Below are positions 7,724-16,196 of a DNA stretch of 38,642 nucleotides, piece after piece (within the stretch, counting starts at the first letter, position 1; each line of letters opens with the position of its first letter). Origin of the DNA: Deltaproteobacteria bacterium (GTDB lineage Bacteria; Bdellovibrionota; JACOXK01). Both the position numbers and the translations under genes were made by a program. The notes beneath the pieces were generated by a model. That model made no database searches. It saw only the letters and a program-made list of their open reading frames with translations, and was not told the DNA's origin. The stretch covers positions 1 to 38,642 of the forward strand of contig JACPKQ010000030.1 in NCBI GenBank assembly GCA_016186995.1, given 5' to 3'.

Positions 7724-9913
7724 CTAGGATTTTTTATCTATTTTTATCTTTTTCCCATCTGTTCTTATCTGGACAGCTCCGTCGTCGTCTGTCCTTAAAA
7801 TCTGACTCTTTATTTTTTGAAGCCTTTTTAAAACGCCTCGATGCGGTTTTCTAAAACCACAAGAAATGACAGAGACATTTGTTTTAAAGTTTCCTAAAAA
7901 ATTTTGTGAAGTTGATGTATAACTTCCATGATGAGCTACTTTTAAAATACGATATTTTAAATTTTTAAAATGTGAGAAATTTAAAAACCTTTCACTGTAG
8001 TGTTCAATATCACCTGTAAACAAAAACTGCGTTTTTCCAAATTGAAGCATAAAAACAAGTGAACAAAAGTTTCTATTAAAGCCATTACAATTTTGATAAG
8101 GCCACAAAAATTGAAGATCAACTCCATCTATTTTTAATACCTCTTCATTCTGCGCTTGAGTTTTATAGAAAATATTTTTTTCTGTGAGAGTTTTAGTCAA
8201 GTCTGCGACATTTTCATCTTGAGAATCTACGGAGTTTAACCACACTTCTTGAACCTTTATTCTTTCTAAAACAGCTCTTGCCCCGCCAATATGATCCATA
8301 TCAGCATGGGTCATGACAAGGTAATCAAGCTTTCTCACCCCTTTCCACTGTAAAAACGGTACAACAACACGCTTTCCCATATCGACTTCTTTAAAGCGAT
8401 TTCCTGCATCAATCAGCATCGTTTTACCTTGAGGAAAACGAACAAAAATAGCATCTCCATGTCCTACATCAAGAAACGTTACTTGAAGTTCATTTTGATT
8501 GTAGCTGAGAATATTCTTAGACAGAAAAATTAAAAAAAGAACAAGAATGAATAATGGTTTTATTTTTTTTAAAGAAGTGTGATTAAACATAAAAATAAAC
8601 AAAAAAAGATAAATACAAAAAAGAGAAAGCCAATCTTCAATTGAAAAACTTAAAGGAAAAGAGGGAATAGTCTTAAATATAAGAATCATTTTTTGAAAAA
8701 CAAAATCAAGAAGGTTTAAAACCCAAAAATAGAAAAAGGAAAGATTCAATAAAATAAAAATTAAAGTCACAAATAAAGTGGGAATAAGAAAAACTGAAAA
8801 AAAAGGAATGAGAAGAATATTTAAGAAGAAACCAGTGAGAGAAATCTGATGAAAATAAAAAAGAATAAGCGGAGCTGTGCCCACATAAATAAAAAAACAA
8901 GTTAAAACAAGCTTCCATGTTTTATTTTTAATTAAAAGTGGCTGCGCTTTCTGGATTCCAGCTTGTGCCTGCGGCTCATGGCTGGAATGACATACAAAAC
9001 GGAGCCCTAAACCTAAAAATAAAAGGGCTACAAATGAAAGTTGAAAAGAAAGATCCCACAAAACTGAGGGGACTTTTAAAATAAGAAGAGAAGAAACAAA
9101 TATGAGAATTGAAAAATAAGAGGACTTTCTCTCTAAAAACTCATTCACACAAAAGCAAGAAATCATGAGATAGGCTCGATCTAGACAAACATGGGGGTAA
9201 CAAAGGTTTGTGTAAAAAAGGCAAATAAGAAAGCTCACCAATAAGCACCCCTTTTGATGATGATAAGAAAATAGCCCAAGTAAAAAAGAGTAAAAAAAGA
9301 AAAAGATAACACCTAAGTGAAGTCCTGAAATCACAAATAAATGCGATATTCCAAGGTTTCGAATTTTTTGAAATTCTTCTTCTTTTTGGGGTTCACCTAA
9401 GAGAAGAATTTTAAAGTATTGCTCTGATTTAAATTTTTTAAAGATTTTTTTAATTTTAATTCTTAAAGATTGAAAGAAATCATGATGGTGTTCTATTTTT
9501 TTAATACTTAGATCTTTTAATTGCCAAAAAATATTTTTTCGAAAGTAATAGGATTCATCAAAATAATCTCCAAAGTTGCTTAAAAGATTCAGTCTTTCTA
9601 TTTTAAATCGCCCTTCTACAATATCCCCAGGATGAAAATCATTTTTTAAATTCTTAAAATACCAAAAGGCATAAATAAACTTTCTTCCTAATCCTCCCCT
9701 CCCTTTCAAAACCTTTACAAGAGCCTTGTATTTAAAAACTGTGTCAATTTGAAACACTAGATTTTCGTGAGACACTCCATGTTCAGGTGGCTTTATGCAG
9801 GAAACAATGAATAAAGCACGCGTACAGGCGAAAATGAAGAAAACTGTCAGAAATATATAAAACTTCACAGAAGGCTCTAGGGCAAACCCCATGCCAACAT
9901 TTCCTCCGCTCAA
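7724..9913 (-). CDS. comEC: ComEC/Rec2-type DNA uptake channel
   Basis: Inner-membrane channel that takes single-stranded DNA into the cytoplasm during natural transformation. 729 residues, full length. N-terminal membrane segment and soluble OB-like domain (about 15-160), then the competence membrane domain beginning with the family signature ISHLFVISGLHLGV (189-202), several hydrophobic helices to about 475, and a C-terminal metallo-beta-lactamase domain (VTFLDVGHGDA at about 478-488, THADMDHIGG at about 533-542, KVAHHGSYTS at about 651-660) whose metal-binding residues look intact. A D palindrome lies in frame at residues 307-322 (EPQAQAGIQK), between membrane segments. Divergent from glpD across two structured repeats; no other competence gene is nearby. 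Confidence 0.93.
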   Translation of the reverse strand: MSGGNVGMGFALEPSVKFYIFLTVFFIFACTRALFIVSCIKPPEHGVSHENLVFQIDTVFKYKALVKVLKGRGGLGRKFIYAFWYFKNLKNDFHPGDIVEGRFKIERLNLLSNFGDYFDESYYFRKNIFWQLKDLSIKKIEHHHDFFQSLRIKIKKIFKKFKSEQYFKILLLGEPQKEEEFQKIRNLGISHLFVISGLHLGVIFFFFYSFLLGLFSYHHQKGCLLVSFLICLFYTNLCYPHVCLDRAYLMISCFCVNEFLERKSSYFSILIFVSSLLILKVPSVLWDLSFQLSFVALLFLGLGLRFVCHSSHEPQAQAGIQKAQPLLIKNKTWKLVLTCFFIYVGTAPLILFYFHQISLTGFFLNILLIPFFSVFLIPTLFVTLIFILLNLSFFYFWVLNLLDFVFQKMILIFKTIPSFPLSFSIEDWLSLFCIYLFLFIFMFNHTSLKKIKPLFILVLFLIFLSKNILSYNQNELQVTFLDVGHGDAIFVRFPQGKTMLIDAGNRFKEVDMGKRVVVPFLQWKGVRKLDYLVMTHADMDHIGGARAVLERIKVQEVWLNSVDSQDENVADLTKTLTEKNIFYKTQAQNEEVLKIDGVDLQFLWPYQNCNGFNRNFCSLVFMLQFGKTQFLFTGDIEHYSERFLNFSHFKNLKYRILKVAHHGSYTSTSQNFLGNFKTNVSVISCGFRKPHRGVLKRLQKIKSQILRTDDDGAVQIRTDGKKIKIDKKS
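8951..8993. repeat. Palindromic repeat D inside comEC, in frame
   Basis: CTGGATTCCAGC and GCTGGAATGACAT bracket a GCCTGCGGC loop. The 43 bp are read through in the comEC frame without a stop and encode a hydrophilic piece (SSHEPQAQAGIQKAQ) in what should be a loop between membrane helices. Confidence 0.85.
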
Positions 9914-9939
9914 CTTTTCAAGCCTTAAATTCTTAATTA

Positions 9940-10093
9940 CAGAGATAGGGATAGTACTTCCATCGGGTACGGCATCACTTTTTTCCTGCGAAAAAGTGTG
10001 CCTCGCGTCTCAGTCAATCTGCCGCATATACTATGCGGACCAAGCCAGATTTCCTTCCGACACGCCCCTCTGTAAGTACTATCCCTATCTCTG
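9940..10093 (+). repeat. Structured interspersed repeat B, copy 1 (MITE-like)
   Basis: A 154 bp element with perfect 19 bp inverted arms, CAGAGATAGGGATAGTACT at 9940-9958 and its complement at 10075-10093. Inside are a hairpin CACTTTTTTC/GAAAAAGTG-like (about 9975-9998), the constant stretch GCCTCGCGTCTCAG, and a second hairpin in which AATCTGCCGCAT pairs around ATACT with ATGCGG and CAGATT. The layout is outer stem plus two hairpins, tRNA-like in outline but not a tRNA. The outer arm ends (CAGAG/CTCTG) differ from copies 2 and 3 (AAAAG/CTTTT), with matching changes on both sides. Confidence 0.9.
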
Positions 10094-10144
10094 AAAAACC
10101 TTTTAATTTGTGATTAAATGCCAGTGTCTTCACGTAAACACGAC

Positions 10145-10300
10145 ATAAAGTTGCCTAGTGTGTTTTGAAGGCCGTCTCGGAGGCCTAAGCGGGCATGGAT
10201 TTTTTACGAAGTAAAAAAGAGCGAGGCCGAGAGGCGTGCGACATTTTCCTCGCAGGGGAAAATGATCGCTGTGCCTGAAAAATATACTAGGTAACTTTAT
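10145..10300 (+). repeat. Structured interspersed repeat C
   Basis: A 156 bp element with imperfect inverted arms of about 24 bp (ATAAAGTTGCCTAGTGTGTT at 10145 and the near-complement AATATACTAGGTAACTTTAT ending at 10300). Its interior holds three hairpins: AGGCC...GGCCT, TTTTTTAC-GAA-GTAAAAAA and CATTTTCC...GGGAAAATG. The stretch GAGGCCTAAGC and AAAGAGCGAGGCC resemble the middle of A copy 1. A 20 bp piece of its right end recurs at 32777-32798. It is GC-rich compared with its surroundings, and no coding frame is convincing. At 10116-10143, just outside, lies what looks like an A-element arm (AAATGCCAGTGTCT) with its flank. Confidence 0.75.
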
Positions 10301-10384
10301 GAAAACTAACCATTTAAGTAAATCAGGCACAACCGCTTTTTACTGCCATTTGCCATAGGCTTTGCTAAAGTGTTAGAGAAAGCC

Positions 10385-11866
10385 ATGCACAAAGAGTTTT
10401 CTTTCCACACACGCCTTGAAAACATTCAAAAACTAAAAACAAAAGAGTTTGATCTTTTAGTGATAGGGGGTGGTATTACAGGAGCTGGTATTGCTCGTGA
10501 TGCAGCTTTAAGAGGCCTTCGTGTGGCGCTTGTAGAAAAAAAAGACTTTGCAAGCGGAACAAGCTCAAAATCTTCAAAACTCATTCACGGCGGATTGCGC
10601 TATCTTGAAACAACAAATTTTAAACTTGTTTTTGAAGCTCTTTCTGAAAGGCACATTTTTGAAAAAACAGCACCCCGCTTAAGCCACCCTCTTCCTTTTT
10701 TAATACCTCTTTATAAAGACTCACGCGTGGGTATGTTTAAAATGGCTTGTGGTTTATGGCTGTATGACATGCTTTCTCTTTTTAGAGCTTATAAAAATCA
10801 CAAACGCTTTTCAAAAAAAAATATTTTACAATGTGAGCCTTCCCTCAAAGAACAGGATCTTAAAGGTGGCTTTCTTTATTACGATTGTTTGACTTACGAT
10901 TCAAGGCTTACGATTAATGTTGTTCAATCAGCCCATAAGACTGGAGCTGTGCTTGCTAATTACATTGAAATAATCGGTGCTGATTCCACAAATAACATTG
11001 TAGGCACCCTTTTAGCCAAAGATGTTTTAACTGGAAAAACTTTCCATGTCAGAGCCAAAAATTATGTGAATGCAACAGGCCCTTGGAGTGATATGACAAG
11101 AAAAATCATTAAAAAAGAAAACAATAATATTTTAAGACTTACTAAAGGCATTCATGTTATCTTTCCTCAACACCTTCTTCCCACTCAACATGCCTTTCTT
11201 CTTTTTGCCAAGGATGGACGTGTGTTTTTTTTGGTTCCCTGGGGAGAATTTCAAGTGTTAGGAACAACAGATACCGATTTTAAAGAAAGTCCTGACCATG
11301 TTTTTGCAACAAAAAAAGATGTTGATTATTTGCTTCACTCCCTCAGAAAATATTTTCCTCATAATCCTATTGAACACAAAGATATTATAAGCACGTTTGC
11401 TGGACTTCGCCCGCTGCTTAAACAAGAACAAGAAAAAGAATCGAATGTTTCAAGAGAGCACGAAATTAAAAAAGAACTTTCAAATTTTTATACTATTGCA
11501 GGAGGAAAGCTTACAACTTACAGAAAAATGGCTGAAGAAGTTGTTGATTTGTTTTCGAAAGAAAAATGTAAAACCGCTGAGGTTGTCATAGAAGGACAAA
11601 GTCCATTTCCAAAATCCGATTACACAGAAGAAGAAATAAACATCTTTTTAAAAGAAGCTCTTCATCATGAAATGACTTTGACCCTTTGTGATTTTATGCA
11701 AAGAAGAACACCCTTCTTCCTCACAAGCAAAGATCAAGGTTTAGAAATTGCAGAAAAAGTACTCCCCCTCATGGCAGCTCAATTGGGATGGAGTGAAACA
11801 AGAAAAGAACAAGAACTGCAAACCTACCTCAAAGAAATCGCCCTCTCCCAGAAGTTTAAAACTTGA
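10385..11866 (+). CDS. glpD: FAD-dependent glycerol-3-phosphate dehydrogenase
   Basis: Oxidises sn-glycerol 3-phosphate to dihydroxyacetone phosphate at the inner membrane and passes electrons to quinone. About 493 residues, typical length. FAD-binding fold LLVIGGGITGAGIARDAALR with the acidic end VALVEKKDF, then ASGTSSKSSKLIHGGLRYLE, the GlpD signature. VNATGPWSD, GTTDTDF and TIAGGKLTTYRKMAE are the usual later motifs, followed by a C-terminal helical domain. I chose the ATG at 10385, preceded by TTAGAGAAAG, over a GTG 15 nt upstream that has no ribosome site. It is not accompanied by glpK or glpF here. The leader region holds repeats B and C, which could affect expression. Confidence 0.95.
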   Translation: MHKEFSFHTRLENIQKLKTKEFDLLVIGGGITGAGIARDAALRGLRVALVEKKDFASGTSSKSSKLIHGGLRYLETTNFKLVFEALSERHIFEKTAPRLSHPLPFLIPLYKDSRVGMFKMACGLWLYDMLSLFRAYKNHKRFSKKNILQCEPSLKEQDLKGGFLYYDCLTYDSRLTINVVQSAHKTGAVLANYIEIIGADSTNNIVGTLLAKDVLTGKTFHVRAKNYVNATGPWSDMTRKIIKKENNNILRLTKGIHVIFPQHLLPTQHAFLLFAKDGRVFFLVPWGEFQVLGTTDTDFKESPDHVFATKKDVDYLLHSLRKYFPHNPIEHKDIISTFAGLRPLLKQEQEKESNVSREHEIKKELSNFYTIAGGKLTTYRKMAEEVVDLFSKEKCKTAEVVIEGQSPFPKSDYTEEEINIFLKEALHHEMTLTLCDFMQRRTPFFLTSKDQGLEIAEKVLPLMAAQLGWSETRKEQELQTYLKEIALSQKFKT

Positions 11867-12159
11867 ACTTGAAGGCCAGGCCAGTTCAGGGACAGCTATT
11901 TTTTGGGCATTTAGATGAGTCCCCAATGCATAATGGTTGAGCAGGAGTGTTTAGCGCATACGCATAGCTAAAAAGGGTGTTATTTTAAGATGTTAAGCAT
12001 TTATACCACCCATCCCCTCTAATTTGACTATTTTTTAAACAAGTGTCTTATGTGTATCAATAAGTCAGATATTAATATTTCATAGCAAATTCATATACAT
12101 ATAAAAATTTTTTGTTTTTGGCACCCCCTTTGCTCACTTATAGGATGACGGGAGGCCGA
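11867..12159 (+). other. Intergenic region, AT-rich, with probable promoter
   Basis: No gene and no copy of the A-E repeats seen. A plausible promoter for the downstream secreted-protein pair is TTGACT (12024-12029), 16 bp spacer, TCTTAT (12046-12051), giving a leader of about 100 nt. The leader ends in GGAGG 4 nt before the ATG at 12160. The segment 12050-12120 is very AT-rich. Confidence 0.4.
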
Positions 12160-13485
12160 ATGAAACGAAATTTACTCTATTCTATATTATTAAGCACATT
12201 TCTTATTTTAGGTTCTGTGGCAGCTCAAGAACCTAACCAAGATTATTACGATTTCTTAAACGAGAGAAATGCAGGTGATTCAGTAGATTCCTCTTCAGGA
12301 AGCTCTCCTGAGCCACAAATGAATACTCTCAATCCAAATGAAAGAGGTACTTTTGGAAAAATGGGTGATTATTTAGGAAGTTGGTTCACCTCTAGCAATG
12401 ATGAATATGGAACAGATGCTTATAACTTAAAATATAGAAATTCAGATGATAAAGATGTTATGAACACTATGAAAACTGCAAATATTTGTTCAGCTAAAAA
12501 TACAGATAATGGAGCTGATTTTTTAAACGATCAGTGTAAAAGAGAAGCTCTCGTAGATGAATCTAAAGCACAAACCTCCATTTTAGCGGGTCACGGAGAT
12601 ACTATCATGAAAGGCATTCAAGGTTTAAATTCTAGCCCTACCGATCAAGCTAAGGGAATGAGTCTTTTAAATGGTATTCAGGCACTTGATATATTTAGTG
12701 CTACTTCAGAATACGGACATCTTCGTGATGAAAATACAAACCGTGCTCACTATAATAGAATTCAAGCTCATGATAACGTCAATGCTGCTAACACCAATAT
12801 TATGAATAAGACAAGTGGAGCAGTTGCCAAGGAACACTCTCAAGCCTTTTTTAAGTTAGCTGATAATGTTCAATCTAAAGCTGATACTTATGGTACTAAA
12901 TCTCTAACTGGAAAGCTGGGTGGGCTTATGACATTAGGTATGGCCTATCAAAACTGGGATGCAGCTGAAAAAATGGCAAAGGCTGAAAAAGAAAGAAGAA
13001 ACGCAAACCGTCCTCTTGATCCTTCACAACTCCAAAATGGCTTACCACCCCTTCCAACGCTCACTGGACCAGCCAAAAATGACATGCCAGATCTTACAGA
13101 AGAAGAGGAAGAAGAAGTTCTTGCAAACAATTATGCAAACAGTGGCAATTCAGGTATGGGAAGTGAAGCTTCACAAGCTCATAATGGTTTAAGTCCTTTC
13201 GAAAAAGATCAAGAACAAAATCAGAAAAAAGGGACACCACAACATCCTTTAAGTACAAAAGTTCCTTTCTTGAGTTCCCAAGGTGGTGGAAGTGACTCGG
13301 GAGAATCCGGAATGGATGAAGCCTTAAGAAGACTTTTGGGAGAAAAACAAAAAGAAGAACAAGAAGCAAGAACAATAGCTTCTTTAGATGAAGAGACAAA
13401 AAAAGAAGGCTCAACCCTTCTTTCACCTAAAGCAAATATTTTTAAAGTGATTACACTAGCGCACCACAAACATATGGAAAAGTAA
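12160..13485 (+). CDS. Secreted protein of unknown function
   Basis: No family recognised. 441 residues from the ATG at 12160, chosen because GGAGG lies 4 nt upstream and the N-terminus is then a clean signal peptide (MKRNLLYSILLSTFLILGS, cleavage near VAAQ). An upstream in-frame ATG would bury this signal peptide. The mature protein is hydrophilic and Asn/Gly/Ser-rich, with two Cys (about 109 and 124), a mid-section of alanine-rich helices (about 190-290), an acidic run TEEEEEEV, low-complexity Gly/Ser and charged stretches, and a C-terminal tail NIFKVITLAHHKHMEK. One nucleotide separates it from the next gene, whose product ends in a similar tail, so the two are surely co-expressed. Possibly periplasmic or surface proteins acting together. 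Confidence 0.75.
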   Translation: MKRNLLYSILLSTFLILGSVAAQEPNQDYYDFLNERNAGDSVDSSSGSSPEPQMNTLNPNERGTFGKMGDYLGSWFTSSNDEYGTDAYNLKYRNSDDKDVMNTMKTANICSAKNTDNGADFLNDQCKREALVDESKAQTSILAGHGDTIMKGIQGLNSSPTDQAKGMSLLNGIQALDIFSATSEYGHLRDENTNRAHYNRIQAHDNVNAANTNIMNKTSGAVAKEHSQAFFKLADNVQSKADTYGTKSLTGKLGGLMTLGMAYQNWDAAEKMAKAEKERRNANRPLDPSQLQNGLPPLPTLTGPAKNDMPDLTEEEEEEVLANNYANSGNSGMGSEASQAHNGLSPFEKDQEQNQKKGTPQHPLSTKVPFLSSQGGGSDSGESGMDEALRRLLGEKQKEEQEARTIASLDEETKKEGSTLLSPKANIFKVITLAHHKHMEK

Positions 13486-13486
13486 A

Positions 13487-14239
13487 ATGAAAAAAGTTTT
13501 TGTACTACTCACACTTTTAGGCTTAGTCTTGACACCTTACCTTACAAAGGCTGGGCCTAAAGAAGACCAAAAAAAAGCGGCTGATACTGATCTTGAAGTG
13601 ACCACTTATGCTACTTCAGCTGCCATTGCTGCAGCAGCAGCCGGAGCAGAAACTCTTGCTGCCATGTTTGCCGGGCAGGCACTTTCTTCAGGGGTTTCTT
13701 ATCTTCAAAATAAAAGAGGTGTTAAGAAATTTAATGACGGAAATCTTTATAACCCAAATGGTAACTTAGATTTAAATGATCCAGCCCTAGCTCAACTTCA
13801 AACACTACCCAATCATCTCAGAAATACAAACGGAAGAATGCCAGCATCGGATGAGGAAATAAAAGAAGAAATGGAAAGTTTTATCGATAAGCTTGAAGAT
13901 ATGGATCAGATTGATACAGCATTTAATAAGATTTCTAAAGAAGAGCTGATTGATTCTTTAAAAGCAGGCCTTACCGATGAAGAAGAAAATAAAAATAATC
14001 TTTCACAAGACAGTGAATCCGACACATCTTATAACCCTCAATTTAGACTCACAAGTTCTGGACCTTCAGGGGGTAACGATTTTGACTATTCAGAAATGCT
14101 TTCAAGTATGTTTGGCAACCAAGAAAAAAGCATTAATGAAAACTATGTCGGTAACATCCCCACTCGTTATCTTGCCCAAGATGAAGGTTTAAGTATTTGG
14201 AACCGCATCTCTTTAAAAACCAGAAAGCTTTTAAAATAA
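13487..14239 (+). CDS. Secreted protein of unknown function, partner of the 12160 protein
   Basis: No family recognised. 250 residues with a signal peptide (MKKVFVLLTLLGLVLTPYLT, cleavage after KAG). An alanine-rich hydrophobic helix follows (TSAAIAAAAAGAETLAAMFA, about 43-62), possibly a membrane or packing helix, then an acidic, Asn-rich stretch with predicted helices (about 120-170) and a disordered Ser/Gly region. The C-terminus LSIWNRISLKTRKLLK parallels the tail of the upstream protein: both read I-aromatic-x-x-I-[ST]-L followed by basic residues. The gene starts 1 nt after the upstream stop, with GGAAAAG inside the end of the previous gene as ribosome site, so translation is coupled. 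Confidence 0.75.
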   Translation: MKKVFVLLTLLGLVLTPYLTKAGPKEDQKKAADTDLEVTTYATSAAIAAAAAGAETLAAMFAGQALSSGVSYLQNKRGVKKFNDGNLYNPNGNLDLNDPALAQLQTLPNHLRNTNGRMPASDEEIKEEMESFIDKLEDMDQIDTAFNKISKEELIDSLKAGLTDEEENKNNLSQDSESDTSYNPQFRLTSSGPSGGNDFDYSEMLSSMFGNQEKSINENYVGNIPTRYLAQDEGLSIWNRISLKTRKLLK

Positions 14240-14260
14240 AAATCATACTTCAGTTCAGCA

Positions 14261-14312
14261 CTTAGGTTCTTAAAATGACAGGCATAATAACAACCTTGGT
14301 TCTGAGTAGGGG
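14261..14312. repeat. Flank remnant or empty site of the A-type repeat
   Basis: CTTAGGTTCTTAAAATG followed by GGCATAATAACAACCTTGG and TTCTGAGTAG. Both halves match flanks of A copies elsewhere (AACCAAGGTTGT left of copy 1 at 2129; TTAGGTTCTTAAAATGG at copy 4), but the paired core is missing. It could be an excision scar, an unoccupied target or a decayed copy. Confidence 0.55.
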
Positions 14313-14341
14313 TGACAAGAAAGCCCTAATACGTTAAGTTG

Positions 14342-14878
14342 ATGAAGAATATGAAAACATTTTTTATTGTTACCCTCACAAGTGCTTTCTTATTTACATC
14401 AGCGTGGGGAAAGGAATGGGGAACAGAATACGTTAAATTTGAACTTCCTGAAACATGGAAGTGCCACATCGATGGAAGTGAATACACCTGTTTCCCTGAA
14501 GATGCCACAAAAAGAAAAGATGCTCTTATTGTTACAGCCGCTAAACTTCAAGATAAAAAAGAAGACACATACGAAAAGTATTACGACTATCTTAAAAAAC
14601 CTAAAAAAATTAGGGGCCTTCAAGGAGAGGAAATCACAAGTAAGGTTCATATTATAAAATATGTCACTATTAATGATATTAAATGGATTGATTCACTTCA
14701 TGAAAGCAGTGAGCTTTCTCAATATTACACACGTTATTTAGCTACTATTCATAAAGGCATTGTGGTTGTTCTTGCTTATTCTACATCAGTAGAAAAAAAT
14801 GTTCTTTATATTAAAGATCTACGCGAACTTGTAAAATCTCTTAAAGTCACAGCCAAAATTCCTCCAAAAGAAGATTAA
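14342..14878 (+). CDS. Secreted/periplasmic protein of unknown function
   Basis: No named family recognised. About 178 residues, with a signal peptide (MKTFFIVTLTSAFLFTSAWG after a short MKN). The motif YVKFELPETWKC near the mature N-terminus, a pair of Cys spaced about 10 apart (KCHIDGSEYTCFP, possible disulphide), and a C-terminal pattern of strands then a helix (VVVLAYST... LRELVKSLKV) resemble small periplasmic domains of the PsbP/DUF1795-like fold; this is a weak, pattern-level suggestion. Start choice is open: ATG at 14342 or 14351, neither with a clear ribosome site. A possible GTGACA/TTAAGT promoter lies directly before it. It converges on the amidotransferase gene with a 12 bp gap and no terminator. 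Confidence 0.65.
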   Translation: MKNMKTFFIVTLTSAFLFTSAWGKEWGTEYVKFELPETWKCHIDGSEYTCFPEDATKRKDALIVTAAKLQDKKEDTYEKYYDYLKKPKKIRGLQGEEITSKVHIIKYVTINDIKWIDSLHESSELSQYYTRYLATIHKGIVVVLAYSTSVEKNVLYIKDLRELVKSLKVTAKIPPKED

Positions 14879-14890
14879 TGAGATAGGTCT

Positions 14891-15706
14891 TTATAAGGGA
14901 ACAACATCGAAATTAACCTTATCATCCACCATAATAAGTGCATTGTCTGGAACCTTTTCCCAATACTCTGATTTTGAGATTTTTTCCGAAGAAATCAGAA
15001 AGTACTTTTCAATTTCTTTTCGCTTCTCGGCCACTTCAGGCTCATGTTTGATACCCATAGCACCATGATGTTCGGTGTAGTAAAGTTCGCGCCCACGACA
15101 GGTTGCAAGCATAATATGACCATTTGTAATAATAAAATTAAGACTGGATTGCCTTTTTGCACCTACATTGATACAAAGTTCATCTATTTTTTTAATTGTT
15201 TTAATCAATGCCTTCTCAAAAATACGAAGATCTTTACACGTATCAGGTTCGTCTGTTTCTTTTAAAAGATAAGTTAAGAAAAGATGAAAAACATACTCAG
15301 AATCTGTATCTCCTAAAATATGTTTGTGTAAATCTTGAGAGATCTCATTCAACATAAGAAGTTGCATTGCTTTAAAACGTTGAATTGTTCCATTATGAGC
15401 ACAAAGAATTTTACCAAAACGAAAAGGATGGCAGTTTTCAGTCTTTTTATGCATGCCTACGGTAGCGCGTCTTACATGACATACAATATTATGAGAAACG
15501 ATTGCCTTTGTAAGTTGTGGAAAATTAAAATCTTTAAAAGCTGCGTAGGCACGTTTTACAACAAAAAGTTCCTCTCCTACATAAAACCCTACACCCCACC
15601 CATCTTGATGCTTTCTACTTTGAATCACCATAGCATTCTCAGCATCATGAAGGGCCTGATGAATTTGGGTTGGAATAGAGCTTTTAAAAGCGAGGAGTCG
15701 ACACAT
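14891..15706 (-). CDS. Class II glutamine amidotransferase (YafJ-like)
   Basis: N-terminal-nucleophile glutaminase that would release ammonia from glutamine; the acceptor is unknown. 271 residues. MCRLLAFKS places Cys2 as the nucleophile after Met removal. QDGWGVGFY, HVRRATVG, NCHPFRFGKILCAHNGTI and DTDSEYVFHLFL are the typical glutamine-binding motifs of this stand-alone family. There is no synthetase domain, so it is not PurF, GlmS or AsnB. The start ATG overlaps the thioesterase stop by one base (TAATG), implying translational coupling in the rlmN-thioesterase-amidotransferase unit. Confidence 0.9.
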   Translation of the reverse strand: MCRLLAFKSSIPTQIHQALHDAENAMVIQSRKHQDGWGVGFYVGEELFVVKRAYAAFKDFNFPQLTKAIVSHNIVCHVRRATVGMHKKTENCHPFRFGKILCAHNGTIQRFKAMQLLMLNEISQDLHKHILGDTDSEYVFHLFLTYLLKETDEPDTCKDLRIFEKALIKTIKKIDELCINVGAKRQSSLNFIITNGHIMLATCRGRELYYTEHHGAMGIKHEPEVAEKRKEIEKYFLISSEKISKSEYWEKVPDNALIMVDDKVNFDVVPL

Positions 15707-16194
15707 TAAGATTTATACAATGCTTCTTGAGCTTTTTTCATGTTTAATCTATGTTCGCGTCTTTTTTTAGCCATTTCAAAACGTTTTTGCTCATCATCTG
15801 TTTTAGGAATAATCTGTGGTATTGCTGTTGGTTTGCCATGCTCATCAATAGCCACAAAAGTAAGATAAGCACTGGCTGTATGTTTTATTTCACCAGTCAT
15901 AGGATGTTCTGATTCAACCTTTACCCCAATTTCCATAGAAGTTTTTCCCGTATAATTCACACTTGCTTTAAGAATAACAAAATAACCCACCTTGATAGGA
16001 GAATGAAAATCCATAGCATCAATAGAGGCTGTGACAACATTCCTACGTGTGTGGCGCATCGCACAAATCGCAGCAACCTTATCAATCCACTGAACTACAG
16101 TACCACCAAAAATAGTTCCTAATGGATTCGTATCTCCTGGATGAACGATTTCTGTTCTTAATACTTGAGATTCTTTAACTGTTTTAGATTTCAC
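15706..16194 (-). CDS. Hotdog-fold acyl-CoA thioesterase (YciA/BACH-like)
   Basis: Hydrolyses acyl-CoA thioesters in the cytoplasm. 162 residues, a single hotdog domain. The pattern HPGDTNPLGTIFGGTVVQWID (17-37), with the conserved Asn/Asp and GG at the start of the long helix, and VVTASIDAMDFHSPIKVG (53-70) are diagnostic of this branch. The last 35 residues are a highly charged helix (KKRREHRLNMKKAQEAL). Its start lies 2 bp after the rlmN stop and its stop overlaps the amidotransferase start. Substrate chain length cannot be read from sequence. Confidence 0.92.
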   Translation of the reverse strand: MKSKTVKESQVLRTEIVHPGDTNPLGTIFGGTVVQWIDKVAAICAMRHTRRNVVTASIDAMDFHSPIKVGYFVILKASVNYTGKTSMEIGVKVESEHPMTGEIKHTASAYLTFVAIDEHGKPTAIPQIIPKTDDEQKRFEMAKKRREHRLNMKKAQEALYKS

Positions 16195-16196
16195 AC

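Noticed and set aside
9891-10094. Open frame of 67 codons across repeat B copy 1, and a similar 77-codon one at 32791-33024
   Set aside because: Both are translations of the same non-coding repeat; the frames begin and end in unrelated flanks and there is no ribosome site.
11860-11920. Terminator after glpD
   Set aside because: Only a weak GGCC-based hairpin followed by a short T run separated from it by about 15 bases; not convincing.
13094-13426. 110-codon minus-strand frame rich in Leu/Phe
   Set aside because: It is the antisense of a Glu/Lys-rich region of the secreted protein gene at 12160, a common artefact, and has no ribosome site.
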